DNA of 48,590 nt, from positions 1 through 48,590 of the forward strand of contig NZ_AMGM01000030.1 of NCBI RefSeq assembly GCF_000298295.1. Reading direction: 5' to 3'. The stretch is from Cecembia lonarensis LW9 (lineage in GTDB: Bacteria > Bacteroidota > Bacteroidia > Cytophagales > Cyclobacteriaceae). The notes under the pieces were generated by a model. That model made no database searches. It worked only from the letters and a program-made list of their open reading frames with translations, and was not told the DNA's origin. Both the position numbers and the translations under genes were made by a program. Of this stretch, positions 26,009-35,214 are shown in pieces (the first letter of the stretch is position 1; each line of letters opens with the position of its first letter).

Positions 26009-27457
26009 TTAAAGATTTGCCTCTGCTTCAATTTCTACTAAATATCCCTTTCCTACCAGCTTTGCCTCTACCAAAGTATTAACAGGTTGAATTTCAGCAA
26101 ATTTTTTTCCATGTGCTTTGGCCACTGCTTCCCAATCCTCAATACGGTGGACAAATATTCTTGTCCTTGTGACATCTTCCAATGTGCCGCCCAAAGAAAC
26201 AATGGCAGCTTCTATTTTATCCAGTACAAAGTAAGCCTGAGCACCTGCATCATCTCCCCCGATCAGTTTATCCTTATGGGTAGCTGTGGTTCCGGATACG
26301 GAAATCCGATCACCCTTGCGAAGGGCACGGCAATAACCCGCCATAGGTTCCCAGGGTGTGCCACTGAATATTTTGGTACTGCCTTTAGGTCCATCAACGG
26401 CCTCATAGGGTTTGGGCATACTTTCCAAATGATGGCTTAAATCACCCGAGGCTGTCAAGAAAGGTGGTTTCCTGTATTCATCTCCACAATCACCCGGAAT
26501 AGGACTCAATTCTTGCTGTGCATTGTGGATAACATTTTTGTCTTCCTCATCTAATTCAAAATCAAAAAGCTTCATGGTTTCTTCTACATGGGCACTTTCT
26601 CCTAATCTTGCACCAATGATGATGCCTCCGACATAATCTTGATCCAGAATATATTTTGTCGCCACATTGGCGATGGAGATATTGTGTTTTTTGGACACTT
26701 GATGGATCATTTCCAATAAATTTTGGAATTTATCCCAACCCCCAGCTGCATCAATAAAGCGTTTATATTTCATTTGGGACCAAGTAGCTTCGGTGGAAAC
26801 TTGTGGTGCTACTTTTCCCAACCATTTATCAGAAAGAAATCCACCACATAGGGTGCCGAAGGCCAATACTTTCACCCCAAACTCCTGACAAACTGCAGCC
26901 ATTTCTCCGCTTGCCCTTTGGTCAATCACAGAATGACAGACCTGATTGGAGACAATGGGAATGCCAGATGCACAGGCGATGCGCAAATGGGCAGCATCAA
27001 AATTGGTCAGGCCCAGATGCTGGATCAAACCTTCTTCTCTCAACTCATTCAACCAAAACAGCTGATCCAGCCAAGTCGGATCAAGATAATTCCAAGCATG
27101 ATATTGCAATAGGTCGATTCGCTCTGCCTGTAAACGTGCTAAAGAAAGTTCTACCGCTGCCCTTGTTTCCGCCTTACTAGATTTTCCTGGCTTAGGGACC
27201 CATTTGGTTAGCATTTGGGCCTTCGGACCAAGCGCATGTTTTGTAGAGAATGTTCCTGCTATGACTTCTGCCGAACCGTAATGGTCTGCCATGTCAAATG
27301 TGCTGAGACCAGCTTCTACGTATGAAGCCATGTGTTGGGATGTTGCCACAGGGTCAAGGTTATTGCCATTTTTTTCCATATCGGCAATTTGCCATAGGCC
27401 AGTCAAAACGCGGGAAATCTTTAAACCAGGTGCCAGTTCTGTGTAAAGTTGTGTCAT
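26009..27457 (-). CDS. aldo/keto reductase fused to a Rid-family domain
   Basis: A 482-residue fusion. Residues 1-310 are an aldo/keto reductase: MADHYGSAEVIAG with the catalytic Tyr, MLTKWVPK with the Lys, LLQYHAWNY with the His, and IIIGARLGESAH at the cofactor end. Residues about 345-482 are a YjgF/YER057c/UK114 (Rid) domain: GYCRALRKGDRISVSGTTATHKD, AYFVLDKIEAAIVSLGGTLEDVTRTRIFV and the end TLVEAKLVGKGYLVEIEAEANL. The arginine that binds the substrate carboxylate in RidA (PARSCVEV context) is replaced (PVNTLVEA), so imine deaminase activity is not expected. It starts 2 bp after the permease stop, so the two are coupled. The substrate is unknown; amino-acid-derived carbonyls are a reasonable guess. 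Confidence 0.88.
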   Translation of the reverse strand: MTQLYTELAPGLKISRVLTGLWQIADMEKNGNNLDPVATSQHMASYVEAGLSTFDMADHYGSAEVIAGTFSTKHALGPKAQMLTKWVPKPGKSSKAETRAAVELSLARLQAERIDLLQYHAWNYLDPTWLDQLFWLNELREEGLIQHLGLTNFDAAHLRIACASGIPIVSNQVCHSVIDQRASGEMAAVCQEFGVKVLAFGTLCGGFLSDKWLGKVAPQVSTEATWSQMKYKRFIDAAGGWDKFQNLLEMIHQVSKKHNISIANVATKYILDQDYVGGIIIGARLGESAHVEETMKLFDFELDEEDKNVIHNAQQELSPIPGDCGDEYRKPPFLTASGDLSHHLESMPKPYEAVDGPKGSTKIFSGTPWEPMAGYCRALRKGDRISVSGTTATHKDKLIGGDDAGAQAYFVLDKIEAAIVSLGGTLEDVTRTRIFVHRIEDWEAVAKAHGKKFAEIQPVNTLVEAKLVGKGYLVEIEAEANL

Positions 27458-27459
27458 GC

Positions 27460-28932
27460 TTAAGGTAGTTTTTTGAAAAGAGACTCTGTATCAATGCCCG
27501 ATTGCTTCATCTGTCGGTATTTGTAAAAAAAGATTAAAGATGCCAAGGCCATTACAATCAGCCAGATTGGGGTAGAGTGAAAGTACCAGGCACCTGTTTC
27601 TGATTGAAGGTCTTTCCAGGTGTGGATAAGTAGGAATGTAAGTAGTACCAAAGTACCTGTCCAACCAACCAAATTCCTACCTAAAGATGAAGGGAAAACC
27701 TTAATTTCTTTGGATAGTAGAGGGTTTACCTTAGAAATACTTAATAAGGTGACACACATCAAAAGAAAGTTGACCATCATTGACGTCACCATGATGTCTA
27801 TGCCCAAAAAGAAGTCTCCGGCAAAATGACTGCCTAAAATCCCCAAACTCGCCATAACCCCACTCAACACAACTGCTAAATAAGGCGTTTGGTATTTGCT
27901 ATGGATTTTTGTAATACTTTTTGGGAAAATGCCATCTTCTGCCCAGGCAAACATGAGCCTGGATACCGATAAAAGCATGGCGGGCAAATCATTGATCAAG
28001 GCGATAGCCGCTCCTGCCACTATGATGACTGTTAACCAAGACGGTAACAAGTAGCCTAAAAGTCCTGGAGCTGTGATGTCTTTACTCATTGCTTCTTCTG
28101 CGACAAATGACCATGGGACTGTACTGTAAACGGCAGCCGTGAAAAACAGGTAATACCCGCCAACAATCAATATCGTAAGGCCAATAGCCAACGGTAGTTT
28201 TCTGATAGGGTCTTTGGCTTCTCCTCCTGCTTGAGCTATGCTGTCAAACCCGATAAAACTGGCAAATAATAGAGCTCCTGCTGAAAGGAAAGTAGGTAGA
28301 TGAAATGCAAGAGGTCCATCGGTTTGTATCAAGCGACCTGTTTTTTCCTGAAATGATTGAACAAAATCATTTTGTGTAAAATAAAAACCAGTCACAATGA
28401 CCACTGAGCCCATTAAAAACATAAGTATCATCAGTGGGATGATGGTTTTTTCGTAAGATTTGGCGCCTTTTACATTGACCCAAACAAAAACCCAAACCAT
28501 TAGCAATGCCAATCCAACCCTTATCGCTCCTATTTCTAAAAATGCAGCTAATTCAGCCAAGCCCATATTTTCCAGAATATCCCGAATGAATGGAACAGTT
28601 ACATAGGCTACTACGCCTATGACTATGGAAAGGCCAAACCATTGGGAAAAGCTCGCCACAAAACCCAAATAAGAATTTAAACCCCTGCTGGCATAAATAT
28701 AACTCCCACCAGCCCTAGGCATGGCAGTGGCCAACATGCTATAGGCAAAGGCTGCTAATATAGCCGGTATGGCAGCAAAAACAAATGCGTGAATTACATA
28801 TGGGCCTATGCCCGGGACATGCCTTTGGATCATAAATGGTACCACATTGATGGATGCTCCTAACATGGAACATACCCCTGTAGCTATCAGTCCTATTAAT
28901 CCAAGCTGTCTGCTAAGTGAAGAATTGCTCAT
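27460..28932 (-). CDS. APC-family amino-acid permease
   Basis: A 490-residue integral membrane transporter with about 12 predicted helices. The first helix contains GLIATGVCSMLGASINVVPFMI, the unwound G-x-G-like region of APC transporters, and GGSYIYASRGLNSYLGFVASFSQW is the family signature. GFDSIAQAGGEAKDPIRKLP marks helix 6 and the loop after it. The substrate is probably an amino acid or amine; it cannot be narrowed. First gene of a permease - AKR/Rid - (S10 peptidase) series. Confidence 0.9.
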   Translation of the reverse strand: MSNSSLSRQLGLIGLIATGVCSMLGASINVVPFMIQRHVPGIGPYVIHAFVFAAIPAILAAFAYSMLATAMPRAGGSYIYASRGLNSYLGFVASFSQWFGLSIVIGVVAYVTVPFIRDILENMGLAELAAFLEIGAIRVGLALLMVWVFVWVNVKGAKSYEKTIIPLMILMFLMGSVVIVTGFYFTQNDFVQSFQEKTGRLIQTDGPLAFHLPTFLSAGALLFASFIGFDSIAQAGGEAKDPIRKLPLAIGLTILIVGGYYLFFTAAVYSTVPWSFVAEEAMSKDITAPGLLGYLLPSWLTVIIVAGAAIALINDLPAMLLSVSRLMFAWAEDGIFPKSITKIHSKYQTPYLAVVLSGVMASLGILGSHFAGDFFLGIDIMVTSMMVNFLLMCVTLLSISKVNPLLSKEIKVFPSSLGRNLVGWTGTLVLLTFLLIHTWKDLQSETGAWYFHSTPIWLIVMALASLIFFYKYRQMKQSGIDTESLFKKLP

Positions 28933-29039
28933 CTGATCTCTATTTGCAGATAAGCAAAATCTAACTTATTTCAATCAATTCAAAACAGTAATTGCGTAGT
29001 GTACTGAATTAAAGGAACAATGGCCCTGATGCAGCATGA

Positions 29040-29717
29040 TTATAAGTGCATGCCGACTTTTTTGACATGCTGCTTGTTCACTTTGTATTTTCTTTGGTAA
29101 TAAATAATTAGCGGGGTGAAGACCACGGTCGGTAATAACCAAGCTATAAATACAGGATCAGTCTGCCAGTTTTGTACCAGGAATGCGGTGACTGTGGCAA
29201 TAAAAGCACCCATCATTCTACTTATATGCATTTGTAAGAACCAAGCGCTGGGGTATGTGGATAACTTTTTTCCGATGCTCAGGTCTCCAAATAGCATTCC
29301 CGTTAATATCAAACCAAAAACACCGAATACTACCGCAAAACCGCCGATCTTTACCCATCCAATCTGAGTGAAGTAAATGCTTGGAATGATCAAGGTGGTA
29401 AAGCCAATCATAATTAAGGAATAATCCCAAAACCCAAAACACAAAGACTTATTTCTCCTGAATTGCAAAAACCGATAGCCAGTCAGTGTCATGTAGGTAC
29501 TGAATCCACCAATCATCAGTAGAAACATGTTTCCTTTAGGAATGGCGATAGCAAAAGCTGTTAACCCTATCCCGATCATGGCCGAATAATATATCTTTCC
29601 GCTGATGTTATGTCCCTTTTTGCCTTTGGGAAAAACAATGGCGGCAATTCCTGACAATAAGGCAAAGACCCCTGCTGCAATGTGGATAAATAATAAAATC
29701 TGCAAAATCTTTTCCAT
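29040..29717 (-). CDS. DUF2306-like multi-pass membrane protein
   Basis: A 225-residue membrane protein with about 6-7 hydrophobic segments (LLFIHIAAGVFALLSGIAAIVFP, IGIGLTAFAIAIPKGNMFLLMIGGF, YSLIMIGFTTLIIPSIYF and others). The opening IHIAAGVFALLSG...KKGHNISGKIYYSAM, with histidines at membrane borders, fits the DUF2306 type of putative redox membrane protein. Function is unknown. Followed on the left by the permease gene, 107 bp away. ATG at 29717. Confidence 0.78.
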   Translation of the reverse strand: MEKILQILLFIHIAAGVFALLSGIAAIVFPKGKKGHNISGKIYYSAMIGIGLTAFAIAIPKGNMFLLMIGGFSTYMTLTGYRFLQFRRNKSLCFGFWDYSLIMIGFTTLIIPSIYFTQIGWVKIGGFAVVFGVFGLILTGMLFGDLSIGKKLSTYPSAWFLQMHISRMMGAFIATVTAFLVQNWQTDPVFIAWLLPTVVFTPLIIYYQRKYKVNKQHVKKVGMHL

Positions 29718-29798
29718 GGCGTTTTTTATTTCAAAAGTAGCCGATCCATTGGCACCATGCTTGAATTAGGGATTTGCAGCAAGGTTTAGGGATAAATG

Positions 29799-30668
29799 TC
29801 AAATTTGCTTTTTAAGCCAGGCTTTAACCTGAGGGGCATATTTCCTGGAAACAGGGACGGCTTGTTCAAATCCTTTGAAAAAAAGCTGATAACCTTGGGC
29901 ATTTCCCTTAATATGAATAACCTGGTTTAAATTAACCATGTAAGACCGGTGTGTCCGTAATATTCCTTTTGTTGATAAACTTTCCTCCAATTCCGATAGC
30001 GTTGTTCTGACCAAAGATTTTTTAACTTTCCCATCTCGGACACCAACTACCTCAGCATAATTGTCGGCTGAACTTATCCACAGTAGTTCTGACAAAGGCA
30101 GGGACAAATCTTCCTGTTGATATTTTGAGCTGATACTTACAATAGCCGCTTCAGTGGTCAATGGTCTTTTTTGGATAGCCATTTCCATTTTTTGGGCTTC
30201 CATCAAATTGCTCTTTAGCACCTTGGCGTAGCTGAGGAAAACCAAGACGGTTATTGGGAAAATTCCGACTGCCATGGTAGCCATTAGCAAAAAGATAAAA
30301 TTTGAAAAGCTCCAAAAAGCGCCTCCGATGATCAGGGTATAGGAATAGTTACCCATACCTATTAAAAGTAGAATACCGAGGTTTTCTATCATCTCCTTCC
30401 CTGTGGTCCAGGATTCTTCCTTAAAAAATCCAGGAAAGATTTGTTTAACTCCCATCTGAAATAAAAGAATTGCGGTAAAAGTGATTCCACCATAGCCTAA
30501 TATATAAAGCAGTCTAAACTGAGAAGGAATTTGTTCTAGTCCAAAAGGCTGGAAAATCATCAGGAAAACGGCAATAAATGCACCTATCCCCGTGGCTAGT
30601 CGGAGGCTTCTTCCCCAAGTGGGCGGGTCATAGGGATAAGGCTTTTTCAAAAAACGGATAACTTTCAT
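29799..30668 (-). CDS. LytTR-domain transcriptional regulator with four membrane helices
   Basis: A 289-residue protein. The N-terminal half has four hydrophobic helices (GIGAFIAVFLMIFQPFGL, LYILGYGGITFTAILLFQMG, LGILLLIGMGNYSYTLIIGG, FIFLLMATMAVGIFPITVLVFLSY). The C-terminal 100 residues are a LytTR DNA-binding domain (LLWISSADNYAEVVGVRDGK, LRTHRSYMVNLNQVIHIKG, VPVSRKYAPQVKAWL). It is a membrane-bound one-component regulator common in Bacteroidota. It is divergent from the SNF2 helicase gene across a 173-bp gap and marks the strand switch of the window. An exact DnaA box lies within it (30074-30082). Confidence 0.92.
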   Translation of the reverse strand: MKVIRFLKKPYPYDPPTWGRSLRLATGIGAFIAVFLMIFQPFGLEQIPSQFRLLYILGYGGITFTAILLFQMGVKQIFPGFFKEESWTTGKEMIENLGILLLIGMGNYSYTLIIGGAFWSFSNFIFLLMATMAVGIFPITVLVFLSYAKVLKSNLMEAQKMEMAIQKRPLTTEAAIVSISSKYQQEDLSLPLSELLWISSADNYAEVVGVRDGKVKKSLVRTTLSELEESLSTKGILRTHRSYMVNLNQVIHIKGNAQGYQLFFKGFEQAVPVSRKYAPQVKAWLKKQI

Positions 30669-30841
30669 GAATAGAAAACCGGCAAATGTGGAACAAAAAT
30701 TAATGCTTGAATTAGAAGGTATTTTGGGAAACCATTATTTTTCGACTTTAATATCTGAATAAAATTTTATAATTTTCGAACTAGTTTGATGTCAAAAAAA
30801 GCGTCCAGGTATTGGATTGCTTTGATTGATAGGCCAGCACT

Positions 30842-33775
30842 ATGAAAGTTTCCCCAGAACAACCCTTTCAGATTATCTATTCTTTATTCAGCCATGAATT
30901 CTTAGGGCTGCTCTTTGAATCCTTTGTGGTACAACTGGATGAGAAGGGAAGATTGTCTTTTGCCCATCAAAATATCTCATCCATCAATGCAAGGGAATTC
31001 TCCTCTGGTTTGGATGACACGGATTATAAGCTGATTAAGTGGATGGACGAAATGCAGCAGGAAAATGTGGTCAAGAACTTCAATACAAAAAAACTAAAAC
31101 CTAAAGAATTTTTAAGGAAAATCTACGATCCCAAAACTGGAAACAGGGCCATTCAGGAAGTTATAGAACTCAAATTAGAAGGTTTGCGGGCTAAAATTTT
31201 GGAAAAACTTACGGGAAAGAGGTTTTTTGAAATGGGGAATGATGGTAATCCCATTTGGAGGGAAATAGAAATCATGCCTGATAAGGCTTCCGTACTTTTC
31301 CATTTTAGAAGAAATGAGGAGAATACCCATTATTTTCCTACCATAAAATATGGCGCTGACAAACTGGAATGGCAATATAAAAATGCTTACCTCATTTGTC
31401 ATGAGCCCGCTTGGTTGGTGGTAGATTACATGTTGTACAATTTTAAAAAAGGGGTTGACGGCAATAAGCTGAAGCCTTTTCTGAATAAGAAGTTTATTGT
31501 TATTCCAAAAAAGGTGGAAGAACAATACTATAAAAAGTTTGTGACCCAATTGGTGGCTTCCTTTGATGTCTATGCAGTGGGTTTCGATATCAAAGTGGAG
31601 AGAAGTGAACCACAAGCCATTCTTTCTTTAAGCGACCTGCCTTCCAGTCCCAAAACCGATCTTTTTGGCCATGCCGTGGAGGAGGAAGAGGACGACAAAA
31701 TTGTATTTGACTTGCATTTCCAATATGGGCCATATGTTTTTCGTTCGGAAAATAGGCAGGATAATAATGTTGAGTTGGAAAAAATCGGGGACAATTACAC
31801 TTTTTACAAAGTAGTTAGACGTCCTGAAGAGGAAAAGAATTTTGGCGATTTCCTTAAAAACTTAGGCTTGCCCGTGAAGCTGGGGAGGTTTTCCATGGAA
31901 AAATCCAAAGCATTTGGTTGGATCAATACACACCGTGAAGCCTTGGAAGAAAGGCAGATTAGCATACAACAAGCCCTTAACCAAAAAGGAAAGAGATATT
32001 TTATTGGCAGTGCACAGATATCTGTAGAAATCAAAGAAAATATTGATTGGTTTGACGTCTATGCCATCATCAAGTTTGGTCCTTATGAAATACCTTTTCA
32101 TAAGCTGCGTAAATTGTTGTTACAAGGAAAATCTGAATTTGAATTGCCCAACGGAGAGTTGGCAGTGATCCCCAATTCCTGGTTTGTCAATTATTCGGAG
32201 ATGTTTGCTTTCATGGAAGAGCAGGAAGAGGAGCAGCATACTGCCAATTTGGTGTTGAAAAAACACCACCTCGCCCTGGCCCAAGAGCTGCAACAGGGGA
32301 ACTTGCTCCAATTGACTTTGAGCAGGAAGCTGGAAAAACTGAGAGATTTCAGCCAGATTGAGGATTATGATTTGCCTGCTACCTTCAAAGGAAAACTCCG
32401 GCCTTACCAGAAGGCTGGTTATAATTGGTTGAGGTTTCTCAACGAATACCGTTTTGGTGGTTGTCTGGCGGATGATATGGGGTTGGGTAAGACCGTTCAG
32501 ACGTTGGCCATGCTGGCCTATGAAAAAGAGGCCAACCCAGATGCTACCTCCCTTTTGGTCATGCCCACCTCTTTGATTTATAACTGGGAATTAGAGGCCA
32601 AAAAGTTTACACCAAAATTAAAGATTTTGACTTATACCGGTACTCAGCGAATCAAAGATAACCGGAGATTTGCCAAGTATGATCTTGTTTTAACTTCTTA
32701 TGGCATTACCCGGATGGATGTGGATATCTTAAAGGACTTTTATTTTAATTATGTCATATTGGATGAATCCCAGGCCATCAAAAATCCTGGTAGCATCATT
32801 TCAAAAGCAGTCAACGAGCTCAACTGTAGACAAAGGTTGATTTTGACGGGAACCCCTGTGGAAAACGGTACCATGGATCTCTGGTCACAAATGAACTTTA
32901 TCAACAAGGGATTGCTGGGGACACAGGGAATGTTTAAAAAACAATTTCTTCAGCCCATTGAAAAGAAAAATGACATGGATAAAGCGGCCAAGCTGCATGC
33001 CATGATCAAACCATTTATATTGAGGAGGCTGAAAACTCAAGTAGCGACTGATCTACCGGAAAAAGTCATCAATGTGAAGTATTCTACCATGACTCCGGAG
33101 CAAGAGAAGGCATATGAAGAAGTGAAAGGCTATTATAGGGAAAAGATTGTCAATGAGATGACCATTCCTGGATTGCGTAACCAACAGTTTACGCTTTTAA
33201 GAGGATTGACCCAACTCCGGCAGATAGCCAATCATCCGCGATTGACAGATAAATCGTACAAGGGTGATTCCGGAAAGCTGGAAGATGTTATCCACATGTT
33301 AGAAGCTACGGCAAGTGAAGGGCATAAGGTTTTGGTATTTAGCCAATTTGTAAGGCATCTGGGTATTGTTAGGGAATATTTGGATGAACAGGGCATCAAA
33401 TATGCTTATTTGGACGGGGCAACCAAAGACCGTCAGGGGCAGGTGAGGGAGTTTCAGGAAAATCAGGAGATGAAGATCTTCTTGATATCCTTAAAAGCTG
33501 GTGGTGTAGGTCTTAACCTTACCAAAGCAGAATACGTTTTTCTTTTAGACCCTTGGTGGAATCCAGCTGTGGAGGCTCAGGCCATTGATAGGGCACACCG
33601 GATCGGGCAAGAAAATAAGGTTATGATTTATAAATTCATTACCCATAACACGGTGGAGGAAAAAATCATGGCGCTTCAGGAAAGGAAAATGGCTTTAGCT
33701 GGAGAATTGATCAGTACAGAGGAAAGCTTTATGAAGAGCCTAAGTAAGGATGATATTGAAGCTTTATTGATTTGA
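30842..33775 (+). CDS. SNF2-family DNA helicase/translocase
   Basis: A 977-residue Swi2/Snf2 ATPase. The first 500 residues are not recognised. The motor follows: motif I GGCLADDMGLGKTVQTLAML (about 537-556), motif II VILDESQAIKN (DESQ, about 638), motif III LTGTPVENGTMDLWSQMNF, and the C-terminal helicase motifs VFSQFVRHL, SLKAGGVGLNLTKAEYVFLLDPWWNPAVE and QAIDRAHRIGQ (about 915). Bacterial members remodel protein-DNA or RNA polymerase complexes; the target is unknown. It is the first rightward gene of the plus-strand block and has an exact DnaA box at 33288. ATG at 30842. Confidence 0.95.
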   Translation: MKVSPEQPFQIIYSLFSHEFLGLLFESFVVQLDEKGRLSFAHQNISSINAREFSSGLDDTDYKLIKWMDEMQQENVVKNFNTKKLKPKEFLRKIYDPKTGNRAIQEVIELKLEGLRAKILEKLTGKRFFEMGNDGNPIWREIEIMPDKASVLFHFRRNEENTHYFPTIKYGADKLEWQYKNAYLICHEPAWLVVDYMLYNFKKGVDGNKLKPFLNKKFIVIPKKVEEQYYKKFVTQLVASFDVYAVGFDIKVERSEPQAILSLSDLPSSPKTDLFGHAVEEEEDDKIVFDLHFQYGPYVFRSENRQDNNVELEKIGDNYTFYKVVRRPEEEKNFGDFLKNLGLPVKLGRFSMEKSKAFGWINTHREALEERQISIQQALNQKGKRYFIGSAQISVEIKENIDWFDVYAIIKFGPYEIPFHKLRKLLLQGKSEFELPNGELAVIPNSWFVNYSEMFAFMEEQEEEQHTANLVLKKHHLALAQELQQGNLLQLTLSRKLEKLRDFSQIEDYDLPATFKGKLRPYQKAGYNWLRFLNEYRFGGCLADDMGLGKTVQTLAMLAYEKEANPDATSLLVMPTSLIYNWELEAKKFTPKLKILTYTGTQRIKDNRRFAKYDLVLTSYGITRMDVDILKDFYFNYVILDESQAIKNPGSIISKAVNELNCRQRLILTGTPVENGTMDLWSQMNFINKGLLGTQGMFKKQFLQPIEKKNDMDKAAKLHAMIKPFILRRLKTQVATDLPEKVINVKYSTMTPEQEKAYEEVKGYYREKIVNEMTIPGLRNQQFTLLRGLTQLRQIANHPRLTDKSYKGDSGKLEDVIHMLEATASEGHKVLVFSQFVRHLGIVREYLDEQGIKYAYLDGATKDRQGQVREFQENQEMKIFLISLKAGGVGLNLTKAEYVFLLDPWWNPAVEAQAIDRAHRIGQENKVMIYKFITHNTVEEKIMALQERKMALAGELISTEESFMKSLSKDDIEALLI

Positions 33776-33907
33776 TTTTCAATCAGAACCAATTTTTATT
33801 CGGCGCTTTATGCATGTTGATAATTGAAAGCGATAAACCCAAAGATAGCCTTTCTAATTTATCGTATTTATCAAGAAATTGTGGATAACTTTTAAATTCA
33901 ATCAGCT

Positions 33908-34762
33908 GTGGAAAAGTCAATTTTAATCATTCAATGCAAAGACCAAAAAGGCATAGTAGCCAGTGTATCTGACTTTCTTTTCAAGTATAATGGGAATATT
34001 CTGGAAGTAGATCAGCATGTAGATGAAGAGATTGGTGTGTTTTTTATGCGTGCTGCTTGGGAACAGGAAAGTTTTGGGTTGGAAAAAGAGGACATCAGGC
34101 CTGTCTTTGAAAATGAGGTGGCCAACAAGTTTCAAATGAAATTCGATCTCTATTTCAATTTTCCCAAACCGAGGATGGCCATTTTTGTATCAAAATTATC
34201 CCATTGTCTATTCGATATTTTAAGTAGGTATTATGCAGGACAATTTGATGTGGAAATTCCTTTGGTTATTTCTAACCATTTGGATTTAAAAAGGGTGGTC
34301 ACCGCTTTTCGGATTCCTTTTTACCACCTCCCTGTGGATAAGTTCAATAAAGCAGCTGTCGAAAATGAGCAAATTGCCCTTCTGAAGGAGTATAAGGTTG
34401 ATTTTGTGGTCTTAGCCAGGTATATGCAAATTTTATCTGGTAGCTTCATTCAGGAATTTCCCAATCAAGTGATTAACATTCACCATTCCTTCCTTCCAGC
34501 ATTTGTGGGAGCAAAACCTTATCATGCTGCATACGAAAGAGGGGTAAAAATCATCGGTGCCACAGCACACTACGTAACAGAAGAATTGGATGCAGGCCCC
34601 ATTATTGAGCAAGAAGTAGCCAGGGTAAGGCACCACAATTCACCCTCAGATTTGGTTCAGATCGGTCAGGATGTGGAAAAGGTTGTTTTATCTAAGGCAA
34701 TCAAATATCATTTGGAAAGAAAAGTTTTGGCCTACGGTAATAAAACAGTCATTTTTTATTAA
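33908..34762 (+). CDS. purU: formyltetrahydrofolate deformylase
   Basis: A 284-residue PurU enzyme that hydrolyses 10-formyl-THF to THF and formate, balancing one-carbon units for purine synthesis. An N-terminal ACT domain (ILIIQCKDQKGIVASVSDFLFKYNGNI) precedes the formyltransferase domain, with YMQILSGSFIQEFPNQVINIHHSFLPAF (catalytic Asn/His region) and GVKIIGATAHYVTEELDAGPIIEQ (catalytic Asp). The start is a GTG at 33908, chosen by homology; no ATG fits. The GTG lies in TGTGGAAAA, a DnaA-box-like 9-mer, and an exact box (33880-33888) is 19 bp upstream. An exact box is also inside the gene (34333). Confidence 0.95.
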   Translation: MEKSILIIQCKDQKGIVASVSDFLFKYNGNILEVDQHVDEEIGVFFMRAAWEQESFGLEKEDIRPVFENEVANKFQMKFDLYFNFPKPRMAIFVSKLSHCLFDILSRYYAGQFDVEIPLVISNHLDLKRVVTAFRIPFYHLPVDKFNKAAVENEQIALLKEYKVDFVVLARYMQILSGSFIQEFPNQVINIHHSFLPAFVGAKPYHAAYERGVKIIGATAHYVTEELDAGPIIEQEVARVRHHNSPSDLVQIGQDVEKVVLSKAIKYHLERKVLAYGNKTVIFY

Positions 34763-35214
34763 GCGTTGTCCTATGACTTATCAAATAGGTAGTATTTTAT
34801 TGTTTGGCCTTCAAATATAAAAATACAGGAAAGCTTACTTAGATATAATTTAGTTGAATTTTTGTAGTTTGAAGATAAAATTTTTCACTTTGTAATAAAA
34901 TATTTTGCATATTCCCATTTTTTATTAAAAAAGTTTTGAGTTAATCAAAATATTGCCAATTTTGTACTTAATTCTTTGTGAATAACTGCTTGACAAAAGG
35001 TTAAGCCGTTGTGTTAATGCCAGATTTAGGTACTGCGCTATTGTTGTCATGAAGGCGTAGTAACAAATCAATGGTTGTTTAGTTATCCACATTTTTGGAT
35101 TTGATAATTATACAACTCTCATAGCGCTATACTGATAAGCGTTTTTACTATTGAGCATTTGTGCATGTATTTTACTATTGAAAAATTAAGACTGTTTTAA
35201 TATAGATCACCATC
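34763..35214. other. 452-bp AT-rich gap, best local oriC candidate
   Basis: No gene or RNA was recognised. The gap lies inside the DnaA-box zone, on the rightward side of the strand switch. It holds an exact TTATCCACA at 35083-35091 and TGTGAATAA at 34977-34985 (fits TGTGNATAA), and a very AT-rich run from about 34785 to 34975. A short palindrome ATAGCGCTAT is at 35119-35128. It must also hold the promoter of the OmpA-family gene. The neighbouring short gap 33776-33907 holds another exact box and a TGTTGATAA and is an alternative. Confidence 0.45.
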
